Shown piece by piece: positions 13,951 to 25,646 of a stretch of DNA of 64,000 nucleotides. The DNA lies in the NCBI GenBank assembly GCA_026724425.1, contig JAIUCV010001271.1, forward strand, positions 62,001 through 126,000. The letters are read 5' to 3'. Position numbers and translations under genes: made by a program. The notes beneath the pieces are model-generated. The model searched no databases. It was given only the letters and a program-made list of their open reading frames with translations, and had not been told where the DNA came from. Positions within the stretch are counted from its first letter, which is position 1. The number at the start of each line of letters is the position of its first letter. The DNA is from Erythrophleum ivorense (taxonomy: Eukaryota > Streptophyta > Magnoliopsida > Fabales > Fabaceae).

Positions 13951-14196
13951 TGTAATGTAACAACCCTAACTCCTTGTAAAGTGATTAAGTGTAATTTTAC
14001 AATTAATGATTATAACTCAAGATCTAAAGTCCATACTAGTTGCCAGTAAAGAAATTGTGGGGACATTTGAACTTAATTATCTTTGAGGATCCATCATTAG
14101 AAAACAAGACCACTTAAGTCAATAAGGGATTTAAGTCCTCAATTAAGTCATTCAATTCATTTTGCCACTAATTCTACCCTTACAACACCCTCTTAT
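13951..14196 (-). mobile_element. Old LTR G, U5-end fragment (part 1 of 3)
   Basis: The sequence begins TGTAATGTAACAACCC beside the degenerate PBS, and is interrupted by solo LTR d at 14197. It resumes at 17084-17125 (part 2), is interrupted again by element E at 17126, and resumes at 29356 (part 3). Continuity is deduced from the two perfect target duplications (CTTAT and AAAAT). No coding sequence is seen. Confidence 0.6.
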
Positions 14197-17078
14197 TGTA
14201 ACAGCCAAGAAAAAGAAAAGAAAAAGAAAATAGAAAAGAAATGAGAAAAGAAAAAGGAAGGAAAAGAAAAGCTGAAAATTTTTGGAAGCTGAAATTTTTC
14301 TAAGTCTGCTAGCTACAGCCTAGCTATAGCGAATGTACCTGCTCGCTATAGCGAGAAATGGTCTAGCTATAGCGAGACTGCCTTCTAGCTATAGCGAGAA
14401 AGCTTCTAGCTATAGCGAGTTCGGGCACCCCCATACAAAATCCAGGGAGTTGCTCGCCGTAGCGAACGCCATAGCGAAGGCAGAGTTCTGGGACTTATTC
14501 GAGCTCGCCGTAGCGAGGGTTATGGCTCGCTATAGCGAGGGTTAGTCCGGAAAAGCGTGAAAATAGAGAATTTGACTTTTTAAACCATCCCAACTCATCC
14601 TTTTACTCTGTAACCGACTTAAGCTCACTTTAAGAGAGAGAAACGGGCGGAGGAGAGAGAGAGAAGCTTAGGAGAGGAAGGAAGAACAAGAAAGGTAAGG
14701 AATTCCATGGCTTTTCTCTTAGCATGTTACTCTTCTCCCCTTCCCTTCTCTTTCCACGGTTTTAATAGTTAAAGTAGCTATGTTTTGAGCTTGGTTCAGA
14801 GGAGGGAGAGTGGAAAACCACTCTTAAGGGAGGTTAGAAGTCATGTAGCCTTCTCTTCCTTGCTTTCTCTTCTTAAGAGTTAAAAAAAGAGAGGGATAGC
14901 TCATGGACCCTAGTGAGAGGAAAAGACCTAGAGTGAGAAGCTCAGTAGAGCTGATTAGAAGTGATCCCTAGCTTAAGAATTGAGTATTGAAGTATTGATT
15001 CCATGCTTTTGTGTGGTTAGGCTCAAGAGAAACTCTTCCATCTAGAAGTTGTTGTGAAACCAACAAGGGAGGAGACCATTGACAGAGCAAGTAGTAAATA
15101 GCCAGCAAAGGTAGTTCTCTCCACTTTCTCTCATGCATAATTGTGTGTTTACATTGTCTTGCTTGTGTGTATGAATGAGATGAGCTATGAGAAGTGTGTT
15201 AGCATGATTATGTGATATGATTGAGATGATGTTTTAAATGCTTGATTGGTTTGCTTGAGGAAATGGGAAAGCCAATAACCCTATAGCCAAGGTGAGGATG
15301 AGCCGAAGCCCTAAGTTGGTTGAGCCATGTCTCCCAAAAGTGAGGTTGACTCCCAAAGAGTAAGGGTGAGTCTAAATACCTCTAAAAGTATGGGAAGGCA
15401 AATCCAAAAGCCATAAGGGAAGGGGTGAGGCCGATCCAAGTACTCAGCGAGCTCTTGAATGTTATCCATGGCCATTTTACATGTTTCAAATGTTTTTCAT
15501 CATGTTTTATATGCTAACATGCCATACATGCATAATGAGACTTGTTGCACGCAATGTATGTATGTTTGAATGAGAGTTGAACTACTGAGATTCCATGAAT
15601 CTCACCCTCCCTCTCCACCATCCAACCATGCCAGGCGGCTCAAGTGAGATTAGGGATGGGAGCAACCACCACCAAGCATGAAGCTAGAGATAGAAGTTAA
15701 TGAAGAAGAGTGTAAAGGCTTTTTGCCATATGTTGTATTATGAGAATTGTACATGAGAAATGTAAAGCAATGATGTAGCTTATGTACATTTATAGTTTTT
15801 GCAAGATAATGTATATATGAATGATGAATGTATGAGAATGAGGTTTATGAAGAATGAGAAAGTAACTTTTGATATGAAATGCTCAAAGTAGTATAGCTTA
15901 TATGGGTGCATAAGTGGGCATGGAGTAGTGAGTTTCCCCAATCTAAGTTATGAGACACTTGAGGCATGATTGATAGCTCCTAAAGATGCTTTCTCATGTG
16001 CTCAAAGAGTCATAGAAGTAGAAAACTTAAGATTGGACCCCATTAGCTACACTTTTGGCCAAGAAAGGGCCATTTTGCACATGATGTCATAGAATAGCCA
16101 TATGACCTCTTCTTGCTATGATATTTGACATGTAGCTAGATTATGATTAGAGCTTTCTGGGAAGCTAGAGTTCATGTCATTTAGAGGTCTATAGCATTTT
16201 CTATTATCCATCAAAGTTGACATCAGAAATTCGGATTTCAAAAAATCACCGTTCATTTGGTCAGTTTTGAAATCATGTCATCCGAGGGGCAAACGTATTC
16301 CAATGGCTACGAAATTTTATACACAGAAACTATATGGTCACAGTGACTTGTAGGAACTGGAAGCACCTCATTTAGAGGTCCAGAGAGTGAGTTATGCAAT
16401 TTCGAAGTTCCTGCCCAGAATCAGACCCCCAACCAGACCCGAGGTACTGTTTCATCGGTTTCCGGGGAATTGGCGTGGTGGACTGATCTGGAGATATTTT
16501 TCTCCTCTAGCTAACATCCACATATTTCCATAGAGATAGAGTTTATGAGCATTGGATTTTTGTGGAATTAGTTAGACATTTTCAAAGTCCATATCAGTAA
16601 ACTGTGACAGCAAAGAAGCCCTCTCTGACCAGTGAACTATTTCGATGTCAAACGCAGAATGAGTGAGAGATTGAGACTTCTAATTATTTTTAGCATGAAG
16701 TAGACGTCTCAACCTTTCTAGAATGACCCAGATCATGCAGATAAGATTTTTCTGCATTTAGTTATGAATTTCCAAAGTTAGCCCAGAAAAGAGGCAAAAT
16801 CTGCCACTAGCGAAAATGCATGTCTCCAATCCCTTTTTGCTTTCCATGAGTTCTAAGCATATAGTAGGGATTGAAATAAGTCTCAATAGAATACTTGAGC
16901 ATGAGGAACCATAGAGAGAGCTCAACCGGTCCATGTTACTTCTAAGTGGATCTCTACCCACACATAGTGCCATAGAAAAAGCAAGCATAAGGTAGAGAGT
17001 TTATCTCCCTTGTGAGTTCCGCATATGTATATGAGTAAGAGGGCACGCTGGGTATGAGCTAGAGGTTAAGGTGTTACA
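14197..17078 (+). mobile_element. Solo LTR d (2.9 kb) with palindrome array
   Basis: The LTR runs from TGTAACAGCCAAG to AAGGTGTTACA. A perfect 5-bp target duplication, CTTAT, lies at 14192-14196 and 17079-17083. There is no PBS or PPT, so it is a solo LTR. It is the same family as LTR h (40352-43046). In sense order it contains a TCGCTATAGCGA-like array (14321-14540), a pyrimidine/GA-rich leader, a donor-like AAG/GTAAGG near 14696, ~32-bp repeats at about 15255-15435, a perfect hairpin at 15587-15603, an acceptor-like CCAG at 15631-15634, and four ~185-bp units with AAGTT-type landmarks near 16207, 16400, 16583 and 16772. Confidence 0.93.
14321..14540. repeat. Array of TCGCTATAGCGA-like palindromic motifs
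   Basis: About nine copies of a 12-bp motif lie in roughly 220 bp. Two are the perfect palindrome TCGCTATAGCGA (14343-14354 and 14527-14538). Others read AGCTATAGCGAG or TCGCCGTAGCGA. Spacing is irregular, so this is not a simple microsatellite. The array lies in the presumed U3 of solo LTR d and is repeated in diverged form in LTR h at about 40428-40640. Confidence 0.85.
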
Positions 17079-17125
17079 CTTATAATTGTTCCCAAGTCAT
17101 CATGTACCATTAACATCATGAAAAT
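17079..17125 (-). mobile_element. Old LTR G fragment (part 2 of 3)
   Basis: A 47-bp stretch between solo LTR d and element E. Its first five bases are d's duplicated target (CTTAT) and its last five are E's duplicated target (AAAAT, 17121-17125). It is only a bridge between the two insertions. Confidence 0.6.
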
Positions 17126-20100
17126 TATCACATCATATATATCTAGCCTTTCTTCATCTTATTCCTAATCACTTTTCCTTGGCATAGCAAGATTGGTAGA
17201 AAAATTCAATTAAAATATCGCATTATTTTGCGTTACGCTATACTTAAATTTTTCATTTTGCTTTTCATGGGCCATATGAACTTACTCATGCCATCCTCCA
17301 ATTAAAATAGATTCATACAACTCAAAACCATCTCAAAATGTTGCCAAAAACTTGAGCTTATAGCATATATACACAAAATAATGCAAGTCAGTCTCAGATC
17401 TAATTTGACAGATTTCTTGTGCAACTTTGGAAAATCATAACTAATCTAGAAAAATTAAAATCAAGCAACCCATAGCTTTCTAGAAAGCTATGGATGTTAA
17501 ATTATACTAAAAATATGAAAACATCATTTGGACCACGTTTGATAGTAGCAAAGTGACATAGGTCAAACTGCCCAGCATTTCTGATACAGCTTATTGATAT
17601 AAAATTCAAAAATACATAACTAATTTTAAAAAAATCCAATTCAAGTAAACTATACCAATTTGAAAAGATACAGATGTTGAATTTAAGGGAATAATACTTC
17701 CAAACCAAGCTAACACGTTTAGCTACTAAAATTGATGTAATAGTACATAAACTCAACTGGCGCTACTGGTACTAACATAGACTTTCCAAAATTTATAACT
17801 CTCTGTTCAAACTTCCAAATGAGGTCTTTCTAGTTGCTACAAGTCACTAGCAATGTCTAGTTTATGCCTGTAAAATTTTATAATCATTGGACACCATTTG
17901 CGTCATGAATGACAGAGCTCAAGGGCCTGTTTGAAATTGTTTTTGTTTTAATGTTTTCAAAACATATGTTTTTAAGAACAAATTTTTGAGAACAAAGAAA
18001 TTAAAAAATCTGTTTGAATCATTATTTTGAAAAGTAATTATTTTTTGTTTTTTACCTGATTCTGTAGAACAAAAATTACAGAACACTTAAAAAGTGTTCT
18101 GAATTTTTTGTTTTTGAAAACAAAATTTTGTTTTTTTGTTTTACAAAACACTTCATTAAAAACACATTATCAAACAGGTTTTTTTATTTTTTTTGCTCTT
18201 GAAAACAAAAAAATTGTTCTACAGAATTAAATCAAACAAGGCTTAAGTTTTTGACCAATTGCACAGTGATAGAACCAAATCTATAAAAATTTACCAACTT
18301 TGGAAATTCACCAAATATTCTCTAGAGCTCCAAATAATATGCAATTTAGCTTCCCCAAAAAATCTTGACAAGATCTATATGAATGCCAAATTTCATGAGA
18401 AAATTCGTTCATTTGGTCAGATCTTGACATAGGGATACAAAATGCTACATTTTGGCTTCTAAAAGGGTCCCAAATGGTTCATTTTTGCTTCTAGCTTTTC
18501 TAGGGCCGCTTGAGCATGTGGGAAAGCATGAAAATAGTCTACAAAACATGTCCCAAGGGTCCAATGACCCAAATTTCACAAAATCACTATCCCACTTGAT
18601 GATACACATATGGAATACACATGCTTATTCTTGCCATATAATGTCAAAACCATGCAATATCATACATTTGCCTTCAATTCTTATATATGCCTCACATATT
18701 CATGTAGTTACACATGTTCAAGGACTTATACATCATATATATCATGGAGATGCATCATTTGACAACTATATAGCTATAATACAAACATTTTACAACTCCA
18801 TTGCCAATCTTCATATCCTCAAATGTGGTGGCTTCCATTTATTTGCTCTCTTGATCCACCTAAACATGTTAGGTAATGGCGAGGAAAGAGTAAGATTATA
18901 AGAATCCCAATAGCTCTTCTCTCTTTCAAGCACACATAATGGATGCAAATTCAAGTCTAAAAATGCATGCATGGCTATCTTAAATTTCATAAACATGCAT
19001 GAAGCAATTCTTGCATTCAAGAAGCCATATAAATCATACATAGGCTTGCCAACATAAGGGTTTAGCCTCACCCATTCTCTTTAGGAGTTTTATACTTGCA
19101 TCACCTATTTTCCTAAGGGATTTTTGACTATGTCTCACTCTTTTAGAGATTTTTGGCTTTGTCTCACCCATTCTTAGGGACTTTTGGCTCATCCTCACCC
19201 TAACTAAAGGACTTTTAGTTTCATTACACTCAAGCAAGCCATTCATGTTCATCAAAATATCATTCAAGTGATAAGCAAAGCATCATGGTACCATGACATA
19301 TCTTAAAAGAAAACATATCTTAAATATACTAGAAATATCTTTCATATCTTAAACATACTCACACACATTCAAAGATAAGAAAACATCCAAAGATGCAGAA
19401 GAGAAAGGAGAGAGAGCTACCTTGCATATAAGAGCACACTTTAACGTCTTGAAATCCCTTCCTCCCCCTAAGCCAAACACCTATAAAGAGGTGGGACTTG
19501 ATTCCTTTTGCCTAAACTTATGAAATGGGATCCAATTACACTCTTGGAATATTCACTAAAGCCACACACACATTAGAATGGCTTAAGCACTCATATGGTT
19601 CAATTATGGTTCCATATGGCATGTAATGAAGCAACCTTGGTAATTCATGATCTTAGCTCCATTCTTTCCCTTAATTTGAATCTTGACTCCATGTAAACTC
19701 CTTGGAGCCATCACACATTAGTTTCAAGGAGCCTAGCTATGTGTTGCTTTATTACACTACAATATGGAATCTATATCTTCATCACACATTCTAGGCTTTC
19801 TAAATTTTTTCCAAAGCTTTCTTTCATACTCTCTCAACATATATGATGCAATTCTAGGCTTAGAAAAATTTAAAACACTCTCTAGGTGGGAGAACCTCTT
19901 TAGGTCGAGCCAAGCACCATAAATGCAGTCCATGGAGTTTCAAATTTTTCATTAAAGGAGGAGCCACTTGGGAAGCTTCCTAAGGGTCTTAGAAACTCAT
20001 ACAAACACTTACATAAGCTAGGAAATTCTTAAATCAAATCAGAGTTCACAATGTCTCCATGAATCCCTAACTTTGCTATCTTGAATTTTACTAGGTTTTC

Positions 20101-21164
20101 TTCTAATTTCTTTGCACCTACTTACTTCTCACACTCCAAAACCTATGATTCTTCCTTGGTTAGGTCAGAATTTTGTCTCCCTTAGCTGGGCTCTAAGTGG
20201 GGAGAAACTCATACTAAGAAGAATAAGAGAAAATTGCAAGAAGAGTAAGGGAACTCACCTTGTTTTAAGACAATTTCAAAGGCTCTTTTTATTGCTTCAT
20301 GCTCTTCTTGGAAATTCTAAGCTCTCCCCTTTGGCCCATCCATAAAATAGTCTCATATCCAATATAAAAACCATAGGAATAAAGAGGAAGAAGAGAGGAA
20401 CAAGTTTGGTGAAGGAAGATGTTTGAAAAACCAAAGATTTCATACCTTTTTGCAAGCTTTTTCTTCTTCCATGGCCTCCCTCTTATGCATCCTCCTTGCT
20501 GCTAGTCTTCCTCTCTTGTTTGGGTAGAAAATAAGTTGGTCTAAGTGAGGGAGGAGAAGGAGCATGACATATATCACTTGGTTTCTTAACTTTGTTGCTT
20601 AAAATTTTCATTTATGTATTGCTTTCTTAGCATTTTTGTTTAAGATTTGTTTTAGCTCCTTTTTTATAACCATTTTTTTCATCATAAAATTTAGGTTCTT
20701 TAACTTATAAAATACCTTTGGAAACACTTAATTCAGAGCTAAAACCTTCTTGAATGAACCAATCAAAGCTTGGGTAAACTGTTATTGGAAAATGTCTACC
20801 AGAAAGATTTTAACTGTCCCAAGGCTTCCTATAGTTTTCAGAGTCTCTGAGAACCCCAAAGAGCTCATCCATTTAAAAAGCCCTCCTGTGAATTTTCCAA
20901 AAGGTACCCAAAATTATAAAAATGCCATTATATTTTGTCACATTCTCTTTAAATTCTGTTTAATTTTCTGCCTTCAGTTTTAAGGCACCTCTGGCCTTGG
21001 ATCATTATTATTTGAGGTCTAGAATATTATTCTAATTTTTTTAGGCCTCAAATCCTTCTTTTAGAGGACTTATTTTTATATCCTGTGAGTTTTGTACGTT
21101 TATAGAGAAACCTAATGTTATGTTTTTTTCATTTTCTCACGTTTTCGAAGGATCGAATATTACA
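17126..21164 (-). mobile_element. 3' LTR (e) of element E
   Basis: The left end is TATCACATCATATATATCTAG. It aligns without gaps over 21 bases to the left end of LTR f (TGTAAGACCATATTTATCTAG), so its terminal TG has mutated to TA. The right end is GATCGAATATTACA. It is ~335 bp longer than LTR f, almost all of it due to a MITE at 17924-18244. Hairpin at 18892-18908, acceptor-like CT (sense AG) at 18860-18861, ~32-bp repeats at about 19060-19225, and ~185-bp repeats with landmarks near 17419, 17604, 17785 and 18294. Confidence 0.9.
17924..18244. mobile_element. Foldback MITE in LTR e
   Basis: A 321-bp AT-rich insertion is present in LTR e but absent from the matching position of LTR f (about 26440). 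It begins GGCCTGTTTGA and ends TCAAACAAGGCTT, giving imperfect terminal inverted repeats. It is bracketed by AAG (17921-17923 and 18245-18247), a probable 3-bp target duplication. Internal symmetry is strong: TTCTGTAGAAC near 18060 mirrors GTTCTACAGAA near 18215, and CAGAACACTT near 18080 mirrors AAGTGTTCTG. A 3-bp duplication and GGCCTGTTTG-type ends suggest a PIF/Harbinger (Tourist-like) MITE, but a hAT origin is not excluded. Confidence 0.8.
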
Positions 21165-21178
21165 TTTCTTTCCCCCTT
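21165..21178 (-). promoter_or_regulatory. Polypurine tract of element E
   Basis: The minus strand reads AAGGGGGAAAGAAA directly before the LTR start TGTAATATTCG. This is where plus-strand DNA synthesis would be primed. The preceding minus-strand sequence resembles the end of Tekay/Del-type pol. Confidence 0.9.
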
Positions 21179-24100
21179 AAATAAATTTCGTCCTTGAAAT
21201 TTAGAAGTGTAACCTCATCTAGTCTCTCTAATATTCTCCTTAACTGACCTTTTCTTTCCTTTTTTCCTGGCTCTTTCAAGCTTCCTTTTGTTAAGAAACT
21301 TTCATTACTAGCCCTTAATGAGAGCTATTCTTTTCCTGTACTACCGTTATAGAGTACCTACTAGTTCTCTTCATAGGGGAAAGAAGTTTTAATTCTGAAT
21401 CATATTCTTATGATTTTGACATTATCTTGGGAAAGCTTATTAATCATCTCTATTTAATCATAATCTATTTGTAGGGATTAATGTTCTTTTTAGTAGACTT
21501 ATTTACATACCTCGGGAGATGATTCGCTTAGTATCAGGTCTCCCGTATCATTTCCCAATGGCTTTCCATAAGGCCTTATTACCTTTCTTTGTTCATCATA
21601 GCCATTGGAGATTTCTATCTATTCATTAGCTTATTTAAACATTATGTCCACTGTTCATTTTCACGTTCTTTCTTACTAGCTCACCCTATACTCACCATTC
21701 ATACTTCTTTCTATCATAGGCCTAACATCTTACTCGTTTATTGGGCTTATAGCTCTTTCAAGGAGTCTCCATTTTTACTTAGCCTAGTTTCTTTGTTTGT
21801 TAACATATTTGCCTCTTTAGGCTGGGACTTTTCCTTACTCATTTTGCTCACTTGCAAGTAGGCATTCTATTGTTCCTCATCTCAAGAACTAATTAAGATA
21901 ACTTTTAATTCTTTGTACTAACATCAAAGAGCAACTACCATTAACTAATGCCGAACTATGGTAGGATGCTAACTATACTCACAGTTTTAATCACTATAGT
22001 CACGATCTACCACTTGTCTTATTGTGAAAACTGCCCCTGACCCCTTTCTAAACATAGCTTTGACATATAAGGATCTCTCTCTATTTCTCAGTCAGGTTTA
22101 ATATTTGCTTGGTAGTGGTTCATCTAACTTTAGCTCAGAAAAGCTACTATTTTGCTCTCATCATCCTACATACTATGCTCATCTCTTAAGGAGGTCTAGT
22201 CAGTAGTCTAACTGTCTGACTATAGCCTTCATATCCTGTGGCAATAGTCTACCAGATTTAGAAGATCTCTAGTCTCTGAGATAAAACTATCTAAAACTAT
22301 ACTGGTTTTTAAGACTAACTGCTCTGTAAAACTATCTCAGGCCATCATTTCCCTAAAAAATTATTGTGCTATAACTGTAGGCTCTCCGTATCTCTATAAG
22401 ATCTATTATGACTCCTAGGTCTACTATAACCTCTCTGAGCCCTGCTAGGGTCTACTGCAACCCACTATACTATGCTAAGATCTACTGCGATCCATCTCTA
22501 GGGGACGTCAAAGCTTAAGATCATTGTATCTGACAATAAAATACATACTCACTAAGTGTGGTAGCCATCGCTCATAATGGCTAAGGCTAAACTCAGATAT
22601 CTACTATGTTCTTTATATGAAGTGGGTTCTATGTCGCTTATTTTTGTTGATCCATTGGAACAATACTTAGGAGTATTCTAATTTTCACTTACTACACCCT
22701 ATGGGATCCTCGAATTCCCACTTCAAGCCTTTTCAATTAAACATTCTTTCTTTACTCTTACTAGCTTACTACACTTTACCTGTACTCTTTGTCTTCTATC
22801 TCATATCCTGCAATTTCACACACACTAAGTGTGTCTAATATCTCTTACAGGATAGAGGTTATAGGCTAGTCCTTTTTTACTTCATTTAGTCATATCATAA
22901 GGGACTCTAACTTTTACATTCTAATACTGCTAGCATGTTCTCTTTTGCATCATTGTTCTTTATTAGGGATTCCTTTTTGCATACTTTTCTTATCATTCTG
23001 ATATTACTGGAATCCCTTACGTCTCTTTCTTTAGCTTATCTCTTGATTTAACTAACTAGGATACTCTTTGATTATCGAGACACTCTTTATAGTTGATGCC
23101 ATTATTTACTACACACTCAAGTTACATTACTACTGAGTTGGCCATACTCAATATCATGCAACCATCATTGTAAGCAAACCTTAGCATCAATCACTAGTAC
23201 ACAGGCACATCATGACTGAGTTCAAGCCACTATCACCAGTATATTACAAGTTTCCCAACAATCTAAAGTACCCTCTTGTTATCATGCTCTATCTCTCTTT
23301 ATTTCATATGAAACTCAGGGAAAGGGAATCTTTTTTCTTTTTTCTAATTTCTTACATCATTTTTTGTACCAATCTGGGGTCATTCATATTGCCCAGTTAT
23401 CTCTATTTAGGGTATTGCATCATGCTTCATTGCCATATGTACCAAGGACAATGGTACTTGCTAGTACACTCATTCATATTATCTATTTATCTATTTTTAA
23501 TTCATTATGTCCTCGATTCTGACATCATCACACACTTTCTCTATACTCAAGAGCATGTTTATTCCTTCTTGGGTTCACTTTTACTTACTCACTTTCTATA
23601 AAGTGGAGGATGGGCCTAATTCCTCTTATTTTCTTGCTTTATTCTTAACTAGACCTTTCCTCTATAAGGAATTATTCCCTGTGAACCCTAGAGTTTGCTC
23701 TTTTTAAAGCTCATGGCTTACATTACTACTTTACATAATCTTGGAGCTCACCTTCTTAGGTGGCTTTTAATTTTCTTTAGCTTCCCTGGAAGTATTGAGA
23801 AATCAACTGCTTAGCTCAGCTCAGCTCCTTTCTCTTTTTACAGAGACTTTCTACTTTCATTTCTAGGAGCATACTTTATTAATTCTAGGGTTGTACTTAA
23901 CTGATGCAGGTCACATATCCTCTCTGTGTCCTAAACCCATTTTATCGATAATTGTACTTTCCACTTAGTGCTCTTACTACTCGTGAGCTTTTACATTATA
24001 CGAGCCTTATGCTAGGGAAGCTCATTTGACAAAGTACTAAACTCTTATCTGGCTACTTTCACTATAGTCATTTGATTAACTCTCCTTTAATCACTACTAA

Positions 24101-25629
24101 AGCGAGGATACCTCTTTCTAGGTATTACTTTCTTAATGTCTCATTGTTTTCTCATATTTCTAAATCACTAAATCAAAGATTTACCTTTTCGAGAGTTAGT
24201 GACCACTAACTTGGTGGTCCTCTATTTCATTACGTCTCATTTTAGTTTTAGGGTATCATCCCTGAGGTATACCCTCCTTGTAACTCACTACATTCTTGAT
24301 GCTATCAGCACTAAATCATATCAATTTAATGGCTACAAGGACATCCTATCACCAAGATCTAAGATCTTGTCGACAAGGTCTTGTATTTTGTAATGCAAAT
24401 TTTGAAACCTTATCAACAGGGTTTTTCTACTAGCAAGTATAAGATCTTTTAATAGTGAACAATAACATATAGTATGTAGGGGTATGATACTTGTTCTTTT
24501 ACATAGATGTATCCTTACTTTACACTTATACCTGTAGCATGCTTTAGATATCGAAAGTTCACAGTAAAAACCCATCATTTGCTAGCACATAGAATAGCAT
24601 TTCAAGTTAAAGTCAATGCCTTGTAGGCGGATCTCAACAACTTCACTACTCCCATGTCTAATCAGTTAACTCTAGGTGCTACTCAATCTTAAACATGTTC
24701 AGGCTCATTCATAAGCTAGGCTAGTCTCTTTCTTATACTCATGCATTAGGCCCGTTACTCATTTATTACTTAATTACTCTCAGCATTTGCTAGTGGGTCA
24801 TTTATCTCTCTTTTATCTTGCTCACACTAAAGGTCTTATTCTCTGTACTCTGTTTGACCCCTTTATAGTTCATTTCTCATATTAATCTAAATATGACTAA
24901 CAAGGCCTTCCACATGGTAATACACTCCATCATTACTAGTACTTCCTTTCTGGCTACGTGTTCAGCCCCTTCATTAAGGCTAAAAGGCTTTGCCCTTTGC
25001 ATTATTCATGTGTAGCCAAATGGTACATTTGAGCTATCAGGCTCCATGAAGTGTTGCCTATAGACTCTGGCCTCTGGCTTGAGGGAATAACTTTCTAAAT
25101 TTTCTAATTCATCTAGACATTTGGATGCCATGGCTAGGGAAAATGACTTTCTTTCTCATTTCCCCTCTAAACTGACCATGTATTGCAACAGTTTCACCCC
25201 ATGCTATATGGCATCAATGTCTACCTCTACATATGGTAAAATGTCTCAGAATGGTGTTGGTGTGGTAACTAAGGAGGATTAGGGCTCTTGTAATATCTTT
25301 TTGGGCAAGCCTCTTTTGCAGCTACACAGTCATCCCTTACTGCCAAGACACAAGGCTTGCTACTGATCCCGGCGAGTTATCATAACTCATAGAACTCTAG
25401 TCGTAGAATCACTTAACTCTACTCAAGCAACTCTAAAGATCAACCTTTCTTGATATTCACTACCTACTCCAAGACCATTCTACAACTCACTTGACATATA
25501 CATAACTATATGCCACATTCACACACCCAAAATTGCCCACAACAAGCTCATACATACTTGTACAAGCCCACACATACCTGTAATATTACTTCCTCAAGCC
25601 ATATATAATCCTTGAAGGCCTGGAACTTT
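21179..25629 (-). mobile_element. Non-coding interior of element E
   Basis: About 4.45 kb lie between PPT and PBS. No frame carries gag, protease, RT, RNase H or integrase motifs, and the longest frames are short and lie on the non-sense strand. The right half aligns with 4841-7430 and the left half with 1-1104 of element B, so the interior is shared by at least two copies. A near-palindrome centred on GTCGAC lies at about 24361-24382. A short pol C-terminus echo remains at 21179-21220. What the conserved interior does is unknown; packaging or structural roles are inference. Confidence 0.8.
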
Positions 25630-25641
25630 GCTCTGATACCA
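25630..25641 (-). promoter_or_regulatory. Primer binding site of element E
   Basis: The minus strand reads TGGTATCAGAGC, an exact initiator-Met tRNA PBS, five bases from the LTR end at 25647. Confidence 0.95.
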
Positions 25642-25646
25642 AAAAG

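Noticed and set aside
14321..14540. CRISPR-like array
   Set aside because: The units are short, irregularly spaced palindromes in a plant LTR, with no uniform spacers and no cas genes.
14333..14545. 70-codon frame with repeated LAIAR-like peptides
   Set aside because: The repeats come from the palindromic DNA array. The LTR h version is broken by stops, so it is a DNA-level repeat rather than a protein.
18452..18901. 149-codon open frame, with a similar 117-codon frame at 26746-27099
   Set aside because: Both lie antisense at the same place in the two LTRs of element E, so their similarity is explained by common descent of the LTRs. The peptide has no recognisable domain and the matching part of LTR n is diverged and shorter.
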